Program-made: the position numbers and the translations under genes | Shown here: piece by piece, positions 1 through 11,745 of the stretch | How positions within the stretch are numbered: position 1 is the stretch's first letter | How the letters are laid out: each line of letters opens with the position of its first letter | Notes under the pieces: generated by a model | What the model was told of the DNA's origin: nothing | Database searches by the model: none | The model's input: only the letters and a program-made list of their open reading frames with translations | Assembly: GCA_003427395.1 (NCBI GenBank) | Contig: BFEA01000016.1 | Span: 4,007,238-4,037,658 of the forward strand | Length of the DNA: 30,421 nucleotides | Source of the DNA: Chara braunii | Taxonomy: Eukaryota; Streptophyta; Charophyceae; Charales; Characeae | Direction of reading: 5' to 3'

Positions 1-1254
1 AGCATCCATTGCACCTTCCATGTTCTGAATTTTGAGTTTACCCCTTATTCTTAGTCCTTGCCATCTATATTCCATATGGGTGAGAAGTTGAGCTTCCAGA
101 CTTTGAAGTTCCTCTGCTATTAACTCAAGGATTTCTTGCTCTTCAGAATCTCTTTCCTTAATCTGTAGTTCTCGAATTTTGGTGTGAAGATTAGTTTCCT
201 TTGAATGTTTTTCTTTTGCCAATAATTTATAATATTCATTGCATTTACGNCCCATAAAAGCTAGACCGTTATTGAACCATTTAATGTCATCTTGGAGACA
301 CAATCTTTGNTCCATCCAAAAATTCCAAACATCCCGAAGATAATTAACCAANCATTCCATCATGAGGTGCGAGGTATTTAGATGATAAAAATCTCTCCAT
401 TGGTCTGGCTTTTTTCTAAAAGACAAAATTACTACACACATAGCATGGTCCAGCCCAAGAAAATGACTTTTTGGGAAGATCTCAGCCAGTTGGAGAGCTC
501 CCTGCAGTTCTTCGGCCATCAAGACCAAATCTATTCGCGACTTTGAGTTGCATTTTGCAGTGCCCTTCCTAAAACACGAAAAGGCTATGGTCCGTGGGTT
601 TAATCTCCTATAGGAGTCAAAAAGGTTAAGAGATTGACATAATTCTGCAATTACTCTTTCGTCTTGTGTCATGTATGATGGGCATGGAGAGGGGGGACGC
701 CATCTATCAAGATTATGATCTGGGGCCGCATTTAAGTCCCCTGCTATAATTAAGGGAATGCCTACTGGTAGGCGTGGAATAATATTTCCAAAGAATGTTT
801 GTGTTTCCCTTAACTCATTTGGCCCATACACACATAGGATTCCTACGATCTCTAGTTCCAACATTGCCAACACATACACCCACCTTTTTTGTTTCAAATC
901 TGCCACTGAGTAGGCTATGTCCGCTCTTGAGTGAGGAGGAATCCAAATGGCCACCCAAGAACTCCCTGGAGTAATAGCATGCGCTCTATAGGATTGGTGA
1001 GGCCATATCTGCTTATGAAGGTAGTTATGCGTGTCTGAATCCATTAAGTGAGTTTCCTTGATGCATATAACATCCGTCCACTCCTTACCGTCAATGCCCT
1101 TTAGTTGGTCATAAATCGCTTGTCTTTTGCTTAGTTTAGCCGAGGTCAACCCATTTACATTGAGAGTCCTTAGATCTAAGTTTGTCTGCCTTCTAAGCAA
1201 TTTCCATTCTTTATCTTTGTTGTACAGAGCATCAATAACTTTAATTTCTTCCAT
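1..1254 (-). CDS. LINE A ORF2, N-terminal part: APE-type endonuclease (partial at window edge)
   Basis: I read this frame codon by codon: 418 codons are open from an ATG at 1254 to base 1, with an in-frame stop just upstream at 1267-1269. The protein is the apurinic/apyrimidinic-type endonuclease that nicks target DNA to start target-primed reverse transcription. Visible catalytic positions are Asn34 (in LNVNGL), Glu67 (KETHLM), Tyr143, Asp173 and Asn175 (AGDLNA), Ser239 and Asp242 (SRID), and Asp269-His270 (LDH), so the active site looks complete. After about residue 290 comes the helical linker that leads to the reverse transcriptase. The start is supported by LINE B, where an ATG at 9196 sits the same ten residues before a shared YNKDKEW. 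Codons containing Ns (250, 310, 352) are unresolved. ORF1 upstream is broken, so the copy is probably not autonomous even if ORF2 continues intact. Confidence 0.85.
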   Translation of the reverse strand, partial: MEEIKVIDALYNKDKEWKLLRRQTNLDLRTLNVNGLTSAKLSKRQAIYDQLKGIDGKEWTDVICIKETHLMDSDTHNYLHKQIWPHQSYRAHAITPGSSWVAIWIPPHSRADIAYSVADLKQKRWVYVLAMLELEIVGILCVYGPNELRETQTFFGNIIPRLPVGIPLIIAGDLNAAPDHNLDRWRPPSPCPSYMTQDERVIAELCQSLNLFDSYRRLNPRTIAFSCFRKGTAKCNSKSRIDLVLMAEELQGALQLAEIFPKSHFLGLDHAMCVVILSFRKKPDQWRDFYHLNTSHLMMEXLVNYLRDVWNFWMXQRLCLQDDIKWFNNGLAFMXRKCNEYYKLLAKEKHSKETNLHTKIRELQIKERDSEEQEILELIAEELQSLEAQLLTHMEYRWQGLRIRGKLKIQNMEGAMDA

Positions 1255-1313
1255 TAAAAAATTGCTTCAGCGATCTGAAAGACCGTACGAGAAAAAGTAA
1301 AAGGTTGGTTTGC

Positions 1314-4300
1314 CTACAAAATCTTCCACTGACCTGAATCCAATACCCCCCCCTTCTCTATAATGCCGTGTTTGAGCACCCTAGCTAGAAGGACCCCCAC
1401 ATCCTCCTCTGACCAAAACAGTCCAACCTTAATTTTGAGTATCTTAACTTCTTTAAGAGCGTCCAGCCCAAACCATCTCAACTCATCGTGCTTGGTCCCT
1501 TCATACTTAACATACACATCTCTCTCTGCTATCCTTTGCTCCTCCATAGATAATGAAAGAATAGCTACTGCACCTGGAGGAAAATTTTCTTTTATAAATT
1601 TCTTTATTTCCAGTTTAATCCATGATTCCCCCGCCATTCCACCAGTTAGGGATACCAAAGACAGAAACTGCGGTCTAATACCATGCACCGTTATTTCTCC
1701 ATACACCGCTCCCTAAGGTTCTGACAAACCTACTTGCCAACAACCCCCTTTGCACCTGGCAGGTAAAATAACTATACCTGACTTTGACGGCGGTAGGTCC
1801 CCTTGTCCTTGAGCCATTTTTTGCTTGAGCTTTTGCCTTTTGCTGATGGTATTTAATTCCAATATTCTAAGGTCCTGCTTCTCCCCTTTCATGATTTCTT
1901 CTCTTACTTCCTCCCTCTCCTGCTCCTTGTCTACCAAGTTTCCTTCCTTTCCCATGGGTTGAGCAGATTTTCTTGCGAGCTGTCCCTCCAAAAACAAATA
2001 TTTTCGTTCCCCCGTTATTTCAGATACAATTTCCTTCACTCCCAGTATGGGGTTATCACTGCCTTGAGGAGGTGGTTTGGGAGAACTGTCTTCCTCACCT
2101 AAAGTTACACCACTGTCCATTTCTAGGGATTGAACCCCTTTAGGGGAATCTGCTGTCAAACCCTCTGCCGTATGCTGGAAAAGCAACATACCATACGGTG
2201 TTGGAACCAGATTGTTGCCAGCTAACTGCAGAACGACCCCCGACAGACTGAGAAACAATTCATTATGATCCAATGTCTTTTCCTAAATTGCAGCAGTAAC
2301 CACCACATCCCTTGTTGAGTTTTTTTTTTGGGGAACAGTAGGAGGAACTACTTGAGTCTGGGAATCCACCCTGCTCACTATTCTCATATCCCTGATTAAA
2401 AGTTGGGATTGCAAGTCCTGCACCGGTACAATACTCGAAGGTATCCCTTGGGAGCACTCCGTTGTTTTTGAATCACATTTCAGCTTTTTAGCACAAATAC
2501 CCTCTTGCTGTTCCAGCGCTTCCAAAGAATTACTTGTGGGCTGCCAAAGACCAACCATTTTCTGCTGTTCAGACTTGTGTTTTTTTTTGTTTTTTTTTTT
2601 TCAATTTTTTTGTAGTCCTTGGATTGTCTCTTGAGTTTGAAATTGGATCTGCTGGGAGTAAGAACCAGATGCTTGAGACTATTACGAGGAGAACCACGGT
2701 TGGCTGCTGAAAACAACTTCCTATTACCAGGAATTTTTTTCCCAACACTTCCCACAGTAGACTTTATTTCCTTTATACTTTTATTGAACTTGGACTAGGT
2801 TTTTTGCTTCCTAGCAAGTGTTTTGATTCTCCTCAGACTGCCAGTCCGTGTTTCAGCCCTCTAATCGTTTGCAGTCCCTTCCCCCTTTTCACCCTCTAGT
2901 GGAGATGAACCCTTTGGAGTATCTTGCGAATTGCCACTTGTTAGAAAGAGGGAAAGAAACTTCTCAGTTACAACACTTAATAGTCTATGGCTCGTGGTGG
3001 ACCAATCTGAGCCATGTGGTAGGCCATATTGCAGTGTCAGCTTCAAACTCTCACTGTTCACCAATACCAACATCAAGTGATCACGAAACTGTAACCAAAA
3101 TTCATCGTTCCGTTTTGGAAATCTGGACTTTAGATTCAAGATCAGCCAATCCCCCTGCTTTGTTAATTCCAAATGAAGATCACTCCCCCCTTCTTTGGGG
3201 TTGTCAAAAAATGACGAAAGCTGGGGAATCACAAATGGAGCAGATTCCACGTCCATGGGCTCTGTACTCAAAGCCACTTTGAGAGGATCAATATCCATTG
3301 GCTGATTAGCTTGTTCCTCAACAGATTTAAAAGACTGATCTATGAGGTTTCCTTCCCTTCCTTCCTTCGACATTGAACAACTATCAATTTTTTCGTTGAT
3401 GTTCTTTTGTCCCTTCCTACTTACTACCCTCCATTCCATACTCCGAACCTGGTTTGAGCTGGGGAGATAGCTCAATGGATCTGGACCCACTGACCTTGCT
3501 CCTTCTCCCCTCACCACCTGAACTTGACCTTGATTATTTTTTGTGTGTGCATTGTTAAATCAACTTAAATGCTTGTTGTTTAGCCTGTTCGAGTATTTTT
3601 TTTCACCCCCAGAGAGCCTGCATTCTTTCCCTTAGTGTTTTCTGGAGTTGTTGTCTTAGTGATAATAGGGGCTTGCTCCTGTACTTTTTGTTGTTGAAGG
3701 GGTAGAGGGGTTGAAGACGCTTGTGCTATTTGCTGTCCCCCTCTTTCCCCCCCTCCACCCCTGCGTTGTTGCTGAAACTGGTGCAACTGAGGAGGAAGCC
3801 AATCCTGAGGCGGACGTGGAGGTTTCCTCGTATCGTTCCTTCCTTCCCAAAACCATCCAATTGGATGACCCACTTGATTGAGTTCATCACTGTAAACCCA
3901 TCCTTCGTATCCCTGCATTACCGGGGTCCACCTGTTCGGTCTATGTTGGTCCTTTTTCATCTTCTGCTCCATGGTAAAAGCGTGCTGTGGATGGAGCGGA
4001 CAAACGAATTCCCCACTAAGATGCCCATAGGCCTTACACTTAAAACACCATGGTCGGAATTTGTGGGTCGTATGGATCTGGTAAACTCTTCCTCCCATCC
4101 TGAATGGGATGATATCATCAGGAGAAAAGGGTTGATCCTTCGGTAGATCTAAGACCATCATCAAGTAGTTATCCCGTTTGGCAACATACGTCGGCAGCGG
4201 ATCAATAAAGTCTACTATCTTGTACTGCTGACCGAAATCGTGAATGAAGGCCGCTTGAATATCGATTGGTATGTGCCTCAATTCTACCCAATAGAATTCT

Positions 4301-4585
4301 TTCATTAATTGATCCCTTTTTTCTTCCGGACCCATTTTTTTTGGCAACCAGGGGTAGATTCTAACTTCTGACCCATCCCATTTCAATTTCTTTCAATTGT
4401 CCATCTGTTGTTTGTCTTTCTCAAAAAGGCTGATCACTGTGAAGACTGTAGGTGACAATGGTTGAATAAAAAAAAATTCAAAAACTGCATCTGGCCCATC
4501 TTTCATAGATTCCAACCTGGATGGACTATACAGCTAACGGCTATCGCACCCAAATGTCTGTGTAAACAAAGAAACATGTTGTTCT
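1314..4585 (-). pseudogene. LINE A ORF1 (gag-like, DUF4283-like plus CCHC), broken
   Basis: ORF1 proteins of such LINEs bind element RNA in the ribonucleoprotein particle. Segments in order on the minus strand are: about 4585-4396, the DUF4283-like core (EFFFIQPLSPTVFTVI), ending at a TGA at 4393-4395 where LINE C has Trp; 4386-3580, the rest of that domain (VRIYPWLP, YWVELRHIPIDIQ) and the knuckle CFKCKAYGH with its last Cys six residues after His instead of the usual four; 3517-2861, a shared middle domain (DWLILNLKSRF, SLKLTLQYGLP); 2755-1713, a charged, Pro/Gln/Glu-rich linker in two frames; and 1706-1314, the C-terminal domain (FWSEEDVGVLLARVL). At least two frameshifts and several stops break the frame. 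The linker is much longer than in LINE C (about 1.1 kb against 0.23 kb), so an insertion in it is possible. Confidence 0.8.
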
Positions 4586-4728
4586 GGGACGCTGGACCTG
4601 GTTTCCATCAAGTGCAGCTCCCCACCAATAGATGGAGCCTCCCCGAGAGTGATAGCGGTGTCTGCTCTTATCAGCTCCCCTACCACTACCTCGGGTTGTT
4701 CTGATAAAAAAAAAAACAAAAAAAAAAA
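4586..4728 (+). mobile_element. GGGACGCTGG short poly-A retroposon, copy 1
   Basis: The element begins GGGACGCTGGACC and ends in an A-rich tail at 4705-4728. It contains the block CTCCCCACCAATAGATGGAG shared with the copies at 21394, 22002 (minus) and 22811 (minus). Between that block and the tail is a long imperfect hairpin (CCCGAGAGTGATAGCGG against CCTACCACTACCTCGGG) with the apical loop CTCTTAT closed by CTG/CAG. It sits exactly between the broken 3' end of LINE B and the truncated 5' end of LINE A, in the opposite orientation to both. No convincing target-site duplication is visible here. A 9-base GTTGTTCTG occurs at 4579-4587 and again just before the A-tail, probably by chance. Confidence 0.75.
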
Positions 4729-4730
4729 TG

Positions 4731-7700
4731 GTGGGAACGGGTCTGGGAAGTCCGAGAGTGGCCGAAGTGCGATTGCTGGGTCAAGTACTGTCCATTCGTG
4801 GAAGCAGAGCTGAGACTGCTTGTGAGCCGTTCCTTGCCCTTCTCTCTCTTTCACCATCCCCAATCCCCCCCCGTTTGTTCCCCCAAGCCAGTTGCCACTG
4901 AATTGTTGGATAATTCGTTGAATTTCCTTTGAGTCGTGAAGTGTGGAGATCCGACTTTTCACCTGTTCCCACTGGGTGGAGATATCCGCTTGAACCTGTT
5001 GTTTGATAGTATCTGTAAATTATGGTCCATCTAGTCTGACTTTCTCCATCTCGTGGGTGCAACGCCTCCACCACAGAGCCCACATTACTGTCCTGCGTCC
5101 TATTTTGAAAAGGTTGTGCGAGAAAGTGTCTAGCTGGGGTGGATGTCAGGATTCGCAGAGGATAGCTCTCCAGTCCATTGCCATGGGCAACTGGTGCCGA
5201 GTTGATTCCATATTCGGTCCCACCACCTCCATAGTCAGACTGCCCCCGGGCATTGAAGGAAGATATGTTCAATTGTCTCCGGGAGTTTCCTGGCAGGGAA
5301 GACCGAGGTACAAAATTTGCACCAGGGAAGTGCAAGTCCTCTTTGTTCAAGGGACGATCGGTTTATAATCCAGTCGTTGGTTGGTAGACAACGATGGTGT
5401 ATTTGCCTACTTTGGCGGGTTTAGCTCGTATCCCTTGGAACTACTTGATTGGTTGCAGTGACTCTTTGCCGACGTTGAGCTGTCTCCTCCATCTGTCTTC
5501 CACCTGGTCTTTGAGGTGGGTCTTAGGCCTTAGCATTCTATAGGTGGATTTGACCGATAGGTTATGTAGGGCTCGGGTGCACTTCCTACCATTTCCTGTT
5601 GTGTTAGACCAGGTCCAGTTGATGGGGTCGAAAGGGAGGTTGGCAATAGGTGTGCTCGGTTTGAAGGCCATCCATCCATCTTTGAGTTGTACAACTCTTA
5701 TCTGGAATAGCAGGTTGTCCCGAACCAATTCCATTATTTCAGGTTGGGGTCTGTGTAGTATGTTGTCCTCGCCAAGCCTGAAGAGGCTGAGTAGGGATTT
5801 CCCTTGCGGGTGTCTGACTACTATGCTGCCCACCCATTGGGGCTTCCCTTGTATGGCCACCCTGTCGCTCTCCTGCATGTTGGGGCCTTTTCGCAGGATC
5901 CAGACCCAATCCAGGGGGATCATTTCGATTATTTCATCGAGTACTTCTTTCGAGTGATGGCATTAGCGTAGCTTAGTTCTTATCTCCTCTGGGGGGAGCC
6001 AGTTCTTGGTTGTTTGGTCCCAGATGTCCCCTACTCTCATTATTCCTCTTGCTACCCATCCTCGCCATGGCGAGTCCATACAATGCGAAGATTGCCCCAG
6101 GGAATCTTTGATCCATCTGTTATTGAAGAGGGTTTGCTGGCAGACCTCTTCCCATCTTGCTGGGGGGGGTTTGTCGGAGAGGGGTAGTTTGCGCCAAATT
6201 TTCAGAAGGTTGGGCCAGAACGAGTCTCTCCTGATGTCCGCTCTCATAGCCTGTCGGTCAAATGTCCATGGGGGAGCCGGTGGGTGGGGGGTCCCCCGCG
6301 GAATTGTCCATGACCTATTCTCCAACCACATCATAGGGTCGATGCCAGTTGGAGTGTGAGGCGCTAATCTCGTTATTTGCTCTAGCGCCAAGGCTGCCCA
6401 TGGGGTCTGTGGGTTGAAAATTAGTTTTTTGATCCATTGTACAGCGAGTGTTTGAGTCTGTGTCAATGGGTCGATGATTCCGAGTCCTCCCTTTGATTTG
6501 GGCTGGATTATTGACTACTATGCCACTCTGCTGATAACATTTGTGTGCTCGTGGTTACCTCTCCACAAATAAGTTGCAGCTTGTCTCTGGAGCGGCCGAA
6601 AGGCTTCCTTGTCCAGTGCCCAGATTGCTGATCTGTACCAGAGTGATGCTAGGACCACGTTGTTTATCACCAGCGTCCGGCCTAGAAGGGATGTGTGTTT
6701 GTCTTTCCAAGCTGTTAGTTTTTCCAGTGCCGGTTGCGATATCCATTCATTGTTGGTAGTCGGTCTTCCTTCAGCTGTGAGGGAGACCCCCAAAATACGG
6801 ATGGGGGCCTCCACGAACATCCACTTCACCCGCGAGAGTTCTGGGGGTCCGACTTCCTGATGATGTATCCACCATCCTAAGGTTTTGTTGTCCCAGTTAA
6901 TTTTCATGCCTGATAGTGTGCAAAATTTGCTCATCATAGCTTGGATTTCTTTTAAGTTTGATGTTGATGCCTCCACCATTAGGGAGAGGTCGTCAGCAAG
7001 TAGGGAGCAAACACGGATGACCTCTTCTGGGATTGACGCTACCTGGATCTTTTTGATGTCTTTGTGTGTCCTCAGGTTAGAGGTCAGAGCTTCCATAATG
7101 ATAACAAAGAGAAAGGGGGCAATCGGATCGCCTTGGCGTACCTACCGTTGCAGAAAGATGGGTGGTGTCAGGTTAACGTTGACCATTACTCGTGTTGTGG
7201 CGTTATTGTGCAAGATCTTCATCCATCTCCGGAAGCAAGGTCCGAAATTGGATTTTTCCAGACATTTGTCTAAGAAAAGTCAGTCGACATGATCGTAGGC
7301 TTTCTCAAAATCAATGAATATGAAGGCTGCGTTATGCTTTGATTGGCGAGACAACTTTATGAGTTCGTTGATGAGTAGAGTGTTATCCTGTATGTTCTTT
7401 TCTGCAATAAAGCTTGTTTGTGTCGGGTGGATTATGTTTGCTATTACCTTTGTCAGTCGGTTGACCAGCGCCTTGACCGCCATCTCGTAGACTACTGTGA
7501 GTAGAGTGATTGGCCGACAATTCCATATATTGTTATTCTCCCCTTTTTTATATAACAGGGTCAGTATACCTTGTCCCACCAATTCGCCCATCCTCCCAGA
7601 CGTCCATACTGCCTTGTAGAAATCCATAAAGTCTTGTGGCAGGAAGTCCCACAATGATTCCCATAACTCTTTGGGGAGACCATCTATGCCTGGAGTCTTT

Positions 7701-9196
7701 TCCTCATCCATGAGCATGAGGGCTGACCATATTTCATCTTTGGTAAGGGGGTGCTCCAGGGAGTCCCTTTGCTGTTCAGTTAGGGAGGCATTTAGAGGGC
7801 GGAGGAACTCTTCTATTTCTTTTATTCGCTGATAGTCCGGTATGTGAGCGCATTCAAAGGTGAAAAGTTTCTTATAGAATTCTCTGACTATGAATGTGCA
7901 TTCCGGTGTGGAGGTGACTAGCGATCCTTGGGGTTGTTTTGGGTCGGCCAGGGCCTCTATGACTGACCTCCCAGATCCTACTTTAGCCATCGCGAAAAAT
8001 CTAGCATCCATGGTTTCCTCCATCTGGTGTCGCCTGAGCTTGCCTCGGATGTGTGTTCCTTGCCAGCGGCGTTCCATGTGTACGAGAAGTTGGTCCTCCA
8101 GGTCTCGGGATTCTTGAGCAAGAGCTTGTAGTAGTTCGTTGTTTCCTGTGTCAGTTTCTTGTTGCTCCAGGTGATGCATTCTATTGTAGATACGAATTTC
8201 AGCAGCGTGACGCTGGGCGGCTAGCAGTTTAGAATATTCATTGCACTTGCGGCTCAGGTATGCCAGGACATTGTTGAACCACAGGATCTCGTCTTGAAGC
8301 AGATCTCTCTGGTCTCTCCAGAAGGACCAAACTTCTTTGAGGTAACAGGGATGTGTTCAGTTTGTAAAACCCCTTGCCTTGGCTTGGCTTCCTTCTAAAG
8401 GTGAGGATGACCACACACATTGCATGGTCCAGACCAGGGAAGGGGCTGTGATGAAATATCTCCGCTATCTGCAAGGCCCCTTGTAGTTCCTCTAACAGCA
8501 GGATGAGATCAATGCTTGCGGAAGCATGTGAACTTGCGTTGGGTTGGGAACGTTCTTCGGTAGGAGTCAAAAATGTTTAGCGTTTGGCTTAGGTCCACTA
8601 TGATGTGCTCGTCTGTTTCAATATATGAGGGGCAGGGAGATGAGAGATTACAACGATCCATATGCCTATCTGGAGTTGCGTTGAAGTCACCTGCTATAAT
8701 TGCAGGGATTCCGACTGGTAGTTTCGTTTTCAAACGAAGAAGGTACGTCGCTCCTTGGCCTCGTTTGGGGTGTAGATGCAGAGAACTCACACTACTAATT
8801 CTAGCATAGCCAATAGAAATGTCCATCTCCCTTCGCTCTGGCCTGTTTCCCAGTTGAGCGGTTCCACCCTTGATCCTGAGGTTATCCATATGGCAACACC
8901 CGCACTTCCTGGTTTGGGTGCATGTGCGCGGTAGGCTTGGTGAGGTCATATTTCCTTATGAATCCGGTTGTGTTCCGCTCTGTCCATCAGATGTGTTTCC
9001 TGTATACAGATAATGTATGACCATTCCTTCCCTTCTACCCCCTTTAGTTGTTCGTAGATCGCGCGTCTTTTGGGGAGTTTGGATGTGGCCAGCCCGTTAA
9101 CATTTAGTGAGCGTAAGTCGAGGTCAGTTGCCCTTTTTGTAATCTCCATTCTTTGTCCTTGTTATAAAAGGACTCCACCACGTTCACGCTCTTCAT
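4731..9196 (-). pseudogene. LINE B ORF2 (endonuclease-reverse transcriptase), multiply broken
   Basis: This is the remains of the polyprotein that nicks target DNA and copies element RNA. Start: ATG at 9196, aligned with the LINE A start, then a frameshift near 9150. Endonuclease: 9149-8946 (SLNVNGL, QETHLMD), a TGA at 8946-8948 where A and C have Trp, then 8949-8509 (AGDFNATPD) and 8570-8238 (IDLILL, GLDHAMCVV). Reverse transcriptase: 8179-7280, ending FIDFEKAYDHVD then TGA, continuing after the stop with VRQGDPIAPFLF and LADD at about 7000-6989 (normally FADD or YADD). Thumb and C-terminal segments: 6466-5963 and 5923-5441. A zf-RVT-like motif, WCKFC ... ETIEHIFLQC, lies at about 5320-5240. 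The final segment, 4962-4731 (NWLGGTNGGGLG, DPFPP), runs into the adjacent poly-A. At least five frameshifts and several stops exclude function. Confidence 0.85.
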
Positions 9197-9228
9197 ACTT
9201 CTTTCCTTCCATTTTGTGTTTCAATGGC

Positions 9229-10993
9229 TTATATGGCTTGCCACATCCCGGTGTCCAGCGGGCTGCCGTTTTCCAGTGTGCCCAGTCTCAGCAGTCTAGT
9301 CAGAATGGTGGCTGCATCTGCCTCTGACCAGTACTTGCTGGCTTTCAAGCTGAGGTGCTGCAATTCACTTAGTGCAAAGTGGGTAAACCACCTAAGCTCT
9401 ACCTGCTTCGTATGGTCATCTTTTACATAGGCGACCTGCTCTGCAACCTTATGGGCCTCATTGTCCAAGATCAAAACTGCGGTTCCTCCCTGGGGCAGGC
9501 ACTCTTGGATGTATTCCGTGATGTCTTCCTTTAACAGAGCTTTGGCTGGGATGGTATACGGGTGGAGGAAGCATGAGGTAGTACCCCAGATAGTGACTTC
9601 TCCATGTGTGGTCCCCGGAGGCTCAGATAGACCGGCTTCCCAAGCTCCGTCTCTGTATCTAACAGGCAGGACCAAGATCCCTTTCCGGGGTGGAGGTCGG
9701 TCCCCGTGGCTTTTGGTTAGTGGCTGGAGAAGTTTTTGTCTTTTGCTCGTCAACTCCTGGTCAGGAGGGTCTGGGGAGGAGGGCCGCGGAGGCGGGGGGT
9801 CTTTTGAGGGGGAGTCACCAACTGGTCTAGCTGGCAGGGCTAAGCACAGTCGGCGGTGGCGGGTGTCTTTCGGCGGGCTTGGTTCTGAGTGCAAGTTCTT
9901 CTGCGAAATTTTAGTTCTTGCTTTTGGTTAGTTTCACCCGCGTTACGTTGTGTGCCTTCCTCTCTTAATGTTTCCCCCATTTCCTCCTCTTCCTCTCTCA
10001 ATGTTTCCACCATTTCCCCGGTTGGTTCCGTGTTTAATTGTCCTTGTTCCTCCCCTTTTCCTTTTTCCTCTCGGTGTAACTTCGTCCCTGTTGTTGTCTA
10101 AGTCGGCTCTACCTTTGTAGTGTCAGTCCCTGTTTGGCCTATCTGTTCCACTGTTGTCTGTGTCGGGTCGCCGTTGTCCTCCCCCCGTTGATTGTGTTCC
10201 CTTCTTGTAGTGTCAGATTGTTCTGAGGTAGTTGTTGTTCCTATGTGTTCAGGTGGGATAAAACGTGTGATTACCACCGTTAGGACATGGTGGCAGGTCT
10301 GGTTCTAGTCCTCCTTACCTGGGAGACCTCACAATAGGACATTCTTGAGACTGTCGCTGTTTTCTAGCATCGGGACCATCTGACGGTAGGTGTCATCCCA
10401 GAAGGTCTCTGAGAGTCAATTGAATCTTTTGCGCAGGTTGTCGAGGAGCCAGCTTGCCACGTCCTCCAGGTCGATGGTGGAATGTGTTTCCCCTGTGGCC
10501 GTTTCTGTAGGTGATACTTCTGGCGGGGGGGGGGGGTCATTCGGAGCCGGGTCTATCTCCATCGGGTCTGTGCCGAAGATTTCCATGGGCTTGGGCCCCC
10601 CTTTGTCCTCCTGTTCCCACGACCTCTCTTGATCTGTTTGTTTTCGTACCTCTCCCCGATCTTTTCCTTGATACAAAACAGCTCCTTTCCCCACCCCCCT
10701 GTCTTCTGTATCATTTGTAGGGAGGGCTCGGTCCAACCCCTTTTTGGTCTCGGCATGTCCCATCTCCGTCTGTGTGCCTTCCTTGGGCAAGTACTTGCCC
10801 GCTGATGGTTCAGGTCTTCGGGGCTCTTTGTGATCTTGTTTTTTTTTTTTTTGTTGCACTTTCCTGATCGGGGGTGGATCCGTCTGTCCACCTGGTGGGA
10901 TAGGATTTTTAAGCTTACCTGATTGCCCACAGTAGTCACTCTCCCTCCTCGATCGGATAGGATTGCTCGACACAGTCGGCCAACAGAAGTCAA
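9229..10993 (-). pseudogene. LINE B ORF1 (gag-like), C-terminal two thirds, broken
   Basis: Segment 10973-10416 is a charged, Pro-rich region ending in the shared middle domain (DVASWLLDNLRKRFN). The same frame goes on through stops at about 10416, at 10329-10331 and at 10315-10317 (TAG where A and C have Trp), still readable as FWDDTYRQMVPMLENSDSLK and CHHVLTVV. A low-complexity Thr/Glu linker follows. Segment 9894-9229 is the C-terminal domain (GILVLPVRYRDGAWEAGLSEP, LRWFTHFALSEL, YWSEADAATILTRLLRL) ending at a TAA at 9229-9231, 32 bases before the ORF2 ATG. The DUF4283-like domain and CCHC knuckle seen in A and C are absent. The C-terminal domain is the best preserved piece and is uninterrupted for 221 codons. 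Confidence 0.75.
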
Positions 10994-11520
10994 CGAGAGT
11001 CAGGAGTCATGGTATGACCCCTTCGGCGCACATTCCACCATCAACCCTTTGCGCCCTGACCAGGTCGTCCTCAAGTTTTGGCGGCGGCTCTGTATTTTTT
11101 CCGGAGCTGCGTTAGTGATCCCCCAACGCTCGAACGCTGCATTGGGCCAGGAAAAATTATCAGTACAACTTGCTCTCCGCCCCTTCTCAATGAGGAGTAG
11201 GTGGAAAGCTAAGCTGGGTAAAGTTCTCAGTTTGATTCGATGAGATATGATAGCTAGTAGGCATTCTGGTTTCCTTGGAACTGTTGTAGGTTGTTGTAGG
11301 GCGTCTTGTTCTCCAAAAAAAATAAAAAAAAAATAAAAAAAAATCAAACAAACAAACAAACAAACTGTAGCAGATAAAAAACTAATAACAAGAAAAGGAA
11401 AATCGACCAGAAACAACGAGGATATAGCCCTTTCTGTATAGCCTTAGGAGCAGTGGTAGGTAGGCAGTCAAAAGGGCGGGAAATCATTTGAGAGAGGAAT
11501 ATAGTAGTCTAGCTGTTCTC
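10994..11520. other. Spacer upstream of LINE B, no gene recognised
   Basis: No coding similarity to the LINEs is seen here. An A-rich run with T interruptions lies at 11316-11343, followed by (CAAA)n-like sequence to about 11365. It may be the tail of an old plus-strand retroposon, but no head or target duplication is evident. The open frame across this stretch on the minus strand is hydrophobic only because of the A/T runs. Confidence 0.4.

Positions 11521-11745
<225 letters not shown>

Larger units (their letters stand above)
1..4585 (-). mobile_element. LINE A, non-LTR retrotransposon, 5'-truncated, 3' end outside window
   Basis: Reading the minus strand from 4585 down to 1, one finds the remains of ORF1 (about 4585-1314), a 59-base spacer, and the open start of ORF2 (1254 to the left edge). 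The order DUF4283-like domain, CCHC knuckle, low-complexity linker, C-terminal ORF1 domain, endonuclease matches LINEs B and C in this window. The N-terminal part of ORF1 present in LINE C is missing: homology stops at about 4585, where a short poly-A element in the opposite orientation begins. The 3' end, reverse transcriptase and tail lie outside the window. Single Ns at 250, 310 and 352 fall inside ORF2. Confidence 0.85.
4729..10993 (-). mobile_element. LINE B, non-LTR retrotransposon, decayed, both ends truncated
   Basis: The minus strand carries ORF1 remains (about 10993-9229), a 32-base spacer, and ORF2 (9196 to about 4731). ORF2 can be followed through endonuclease, reverse transcriptase, a long C-terminal region and a zf-RVT-like motif. 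The 3' untranslated region and tail are missing, because the last ORF2 codons run straight into the poly-A of the short element at 4728. The N-terminal DUF4283-like part of ORF1 is not recognisable, so the left-hand element is also 5'-truncated. The upper boundary is approximate: I lose recognisable ORF1 similarity near 10970-10993. Confidence 0.8.

Noticed and set aside
6989-7000. LADD in LINE B as a new reverse transcriptase motif variant
   Set aside because: The copy is broken on both sides and LINE C has the usual FADD, so this is most simply decay.
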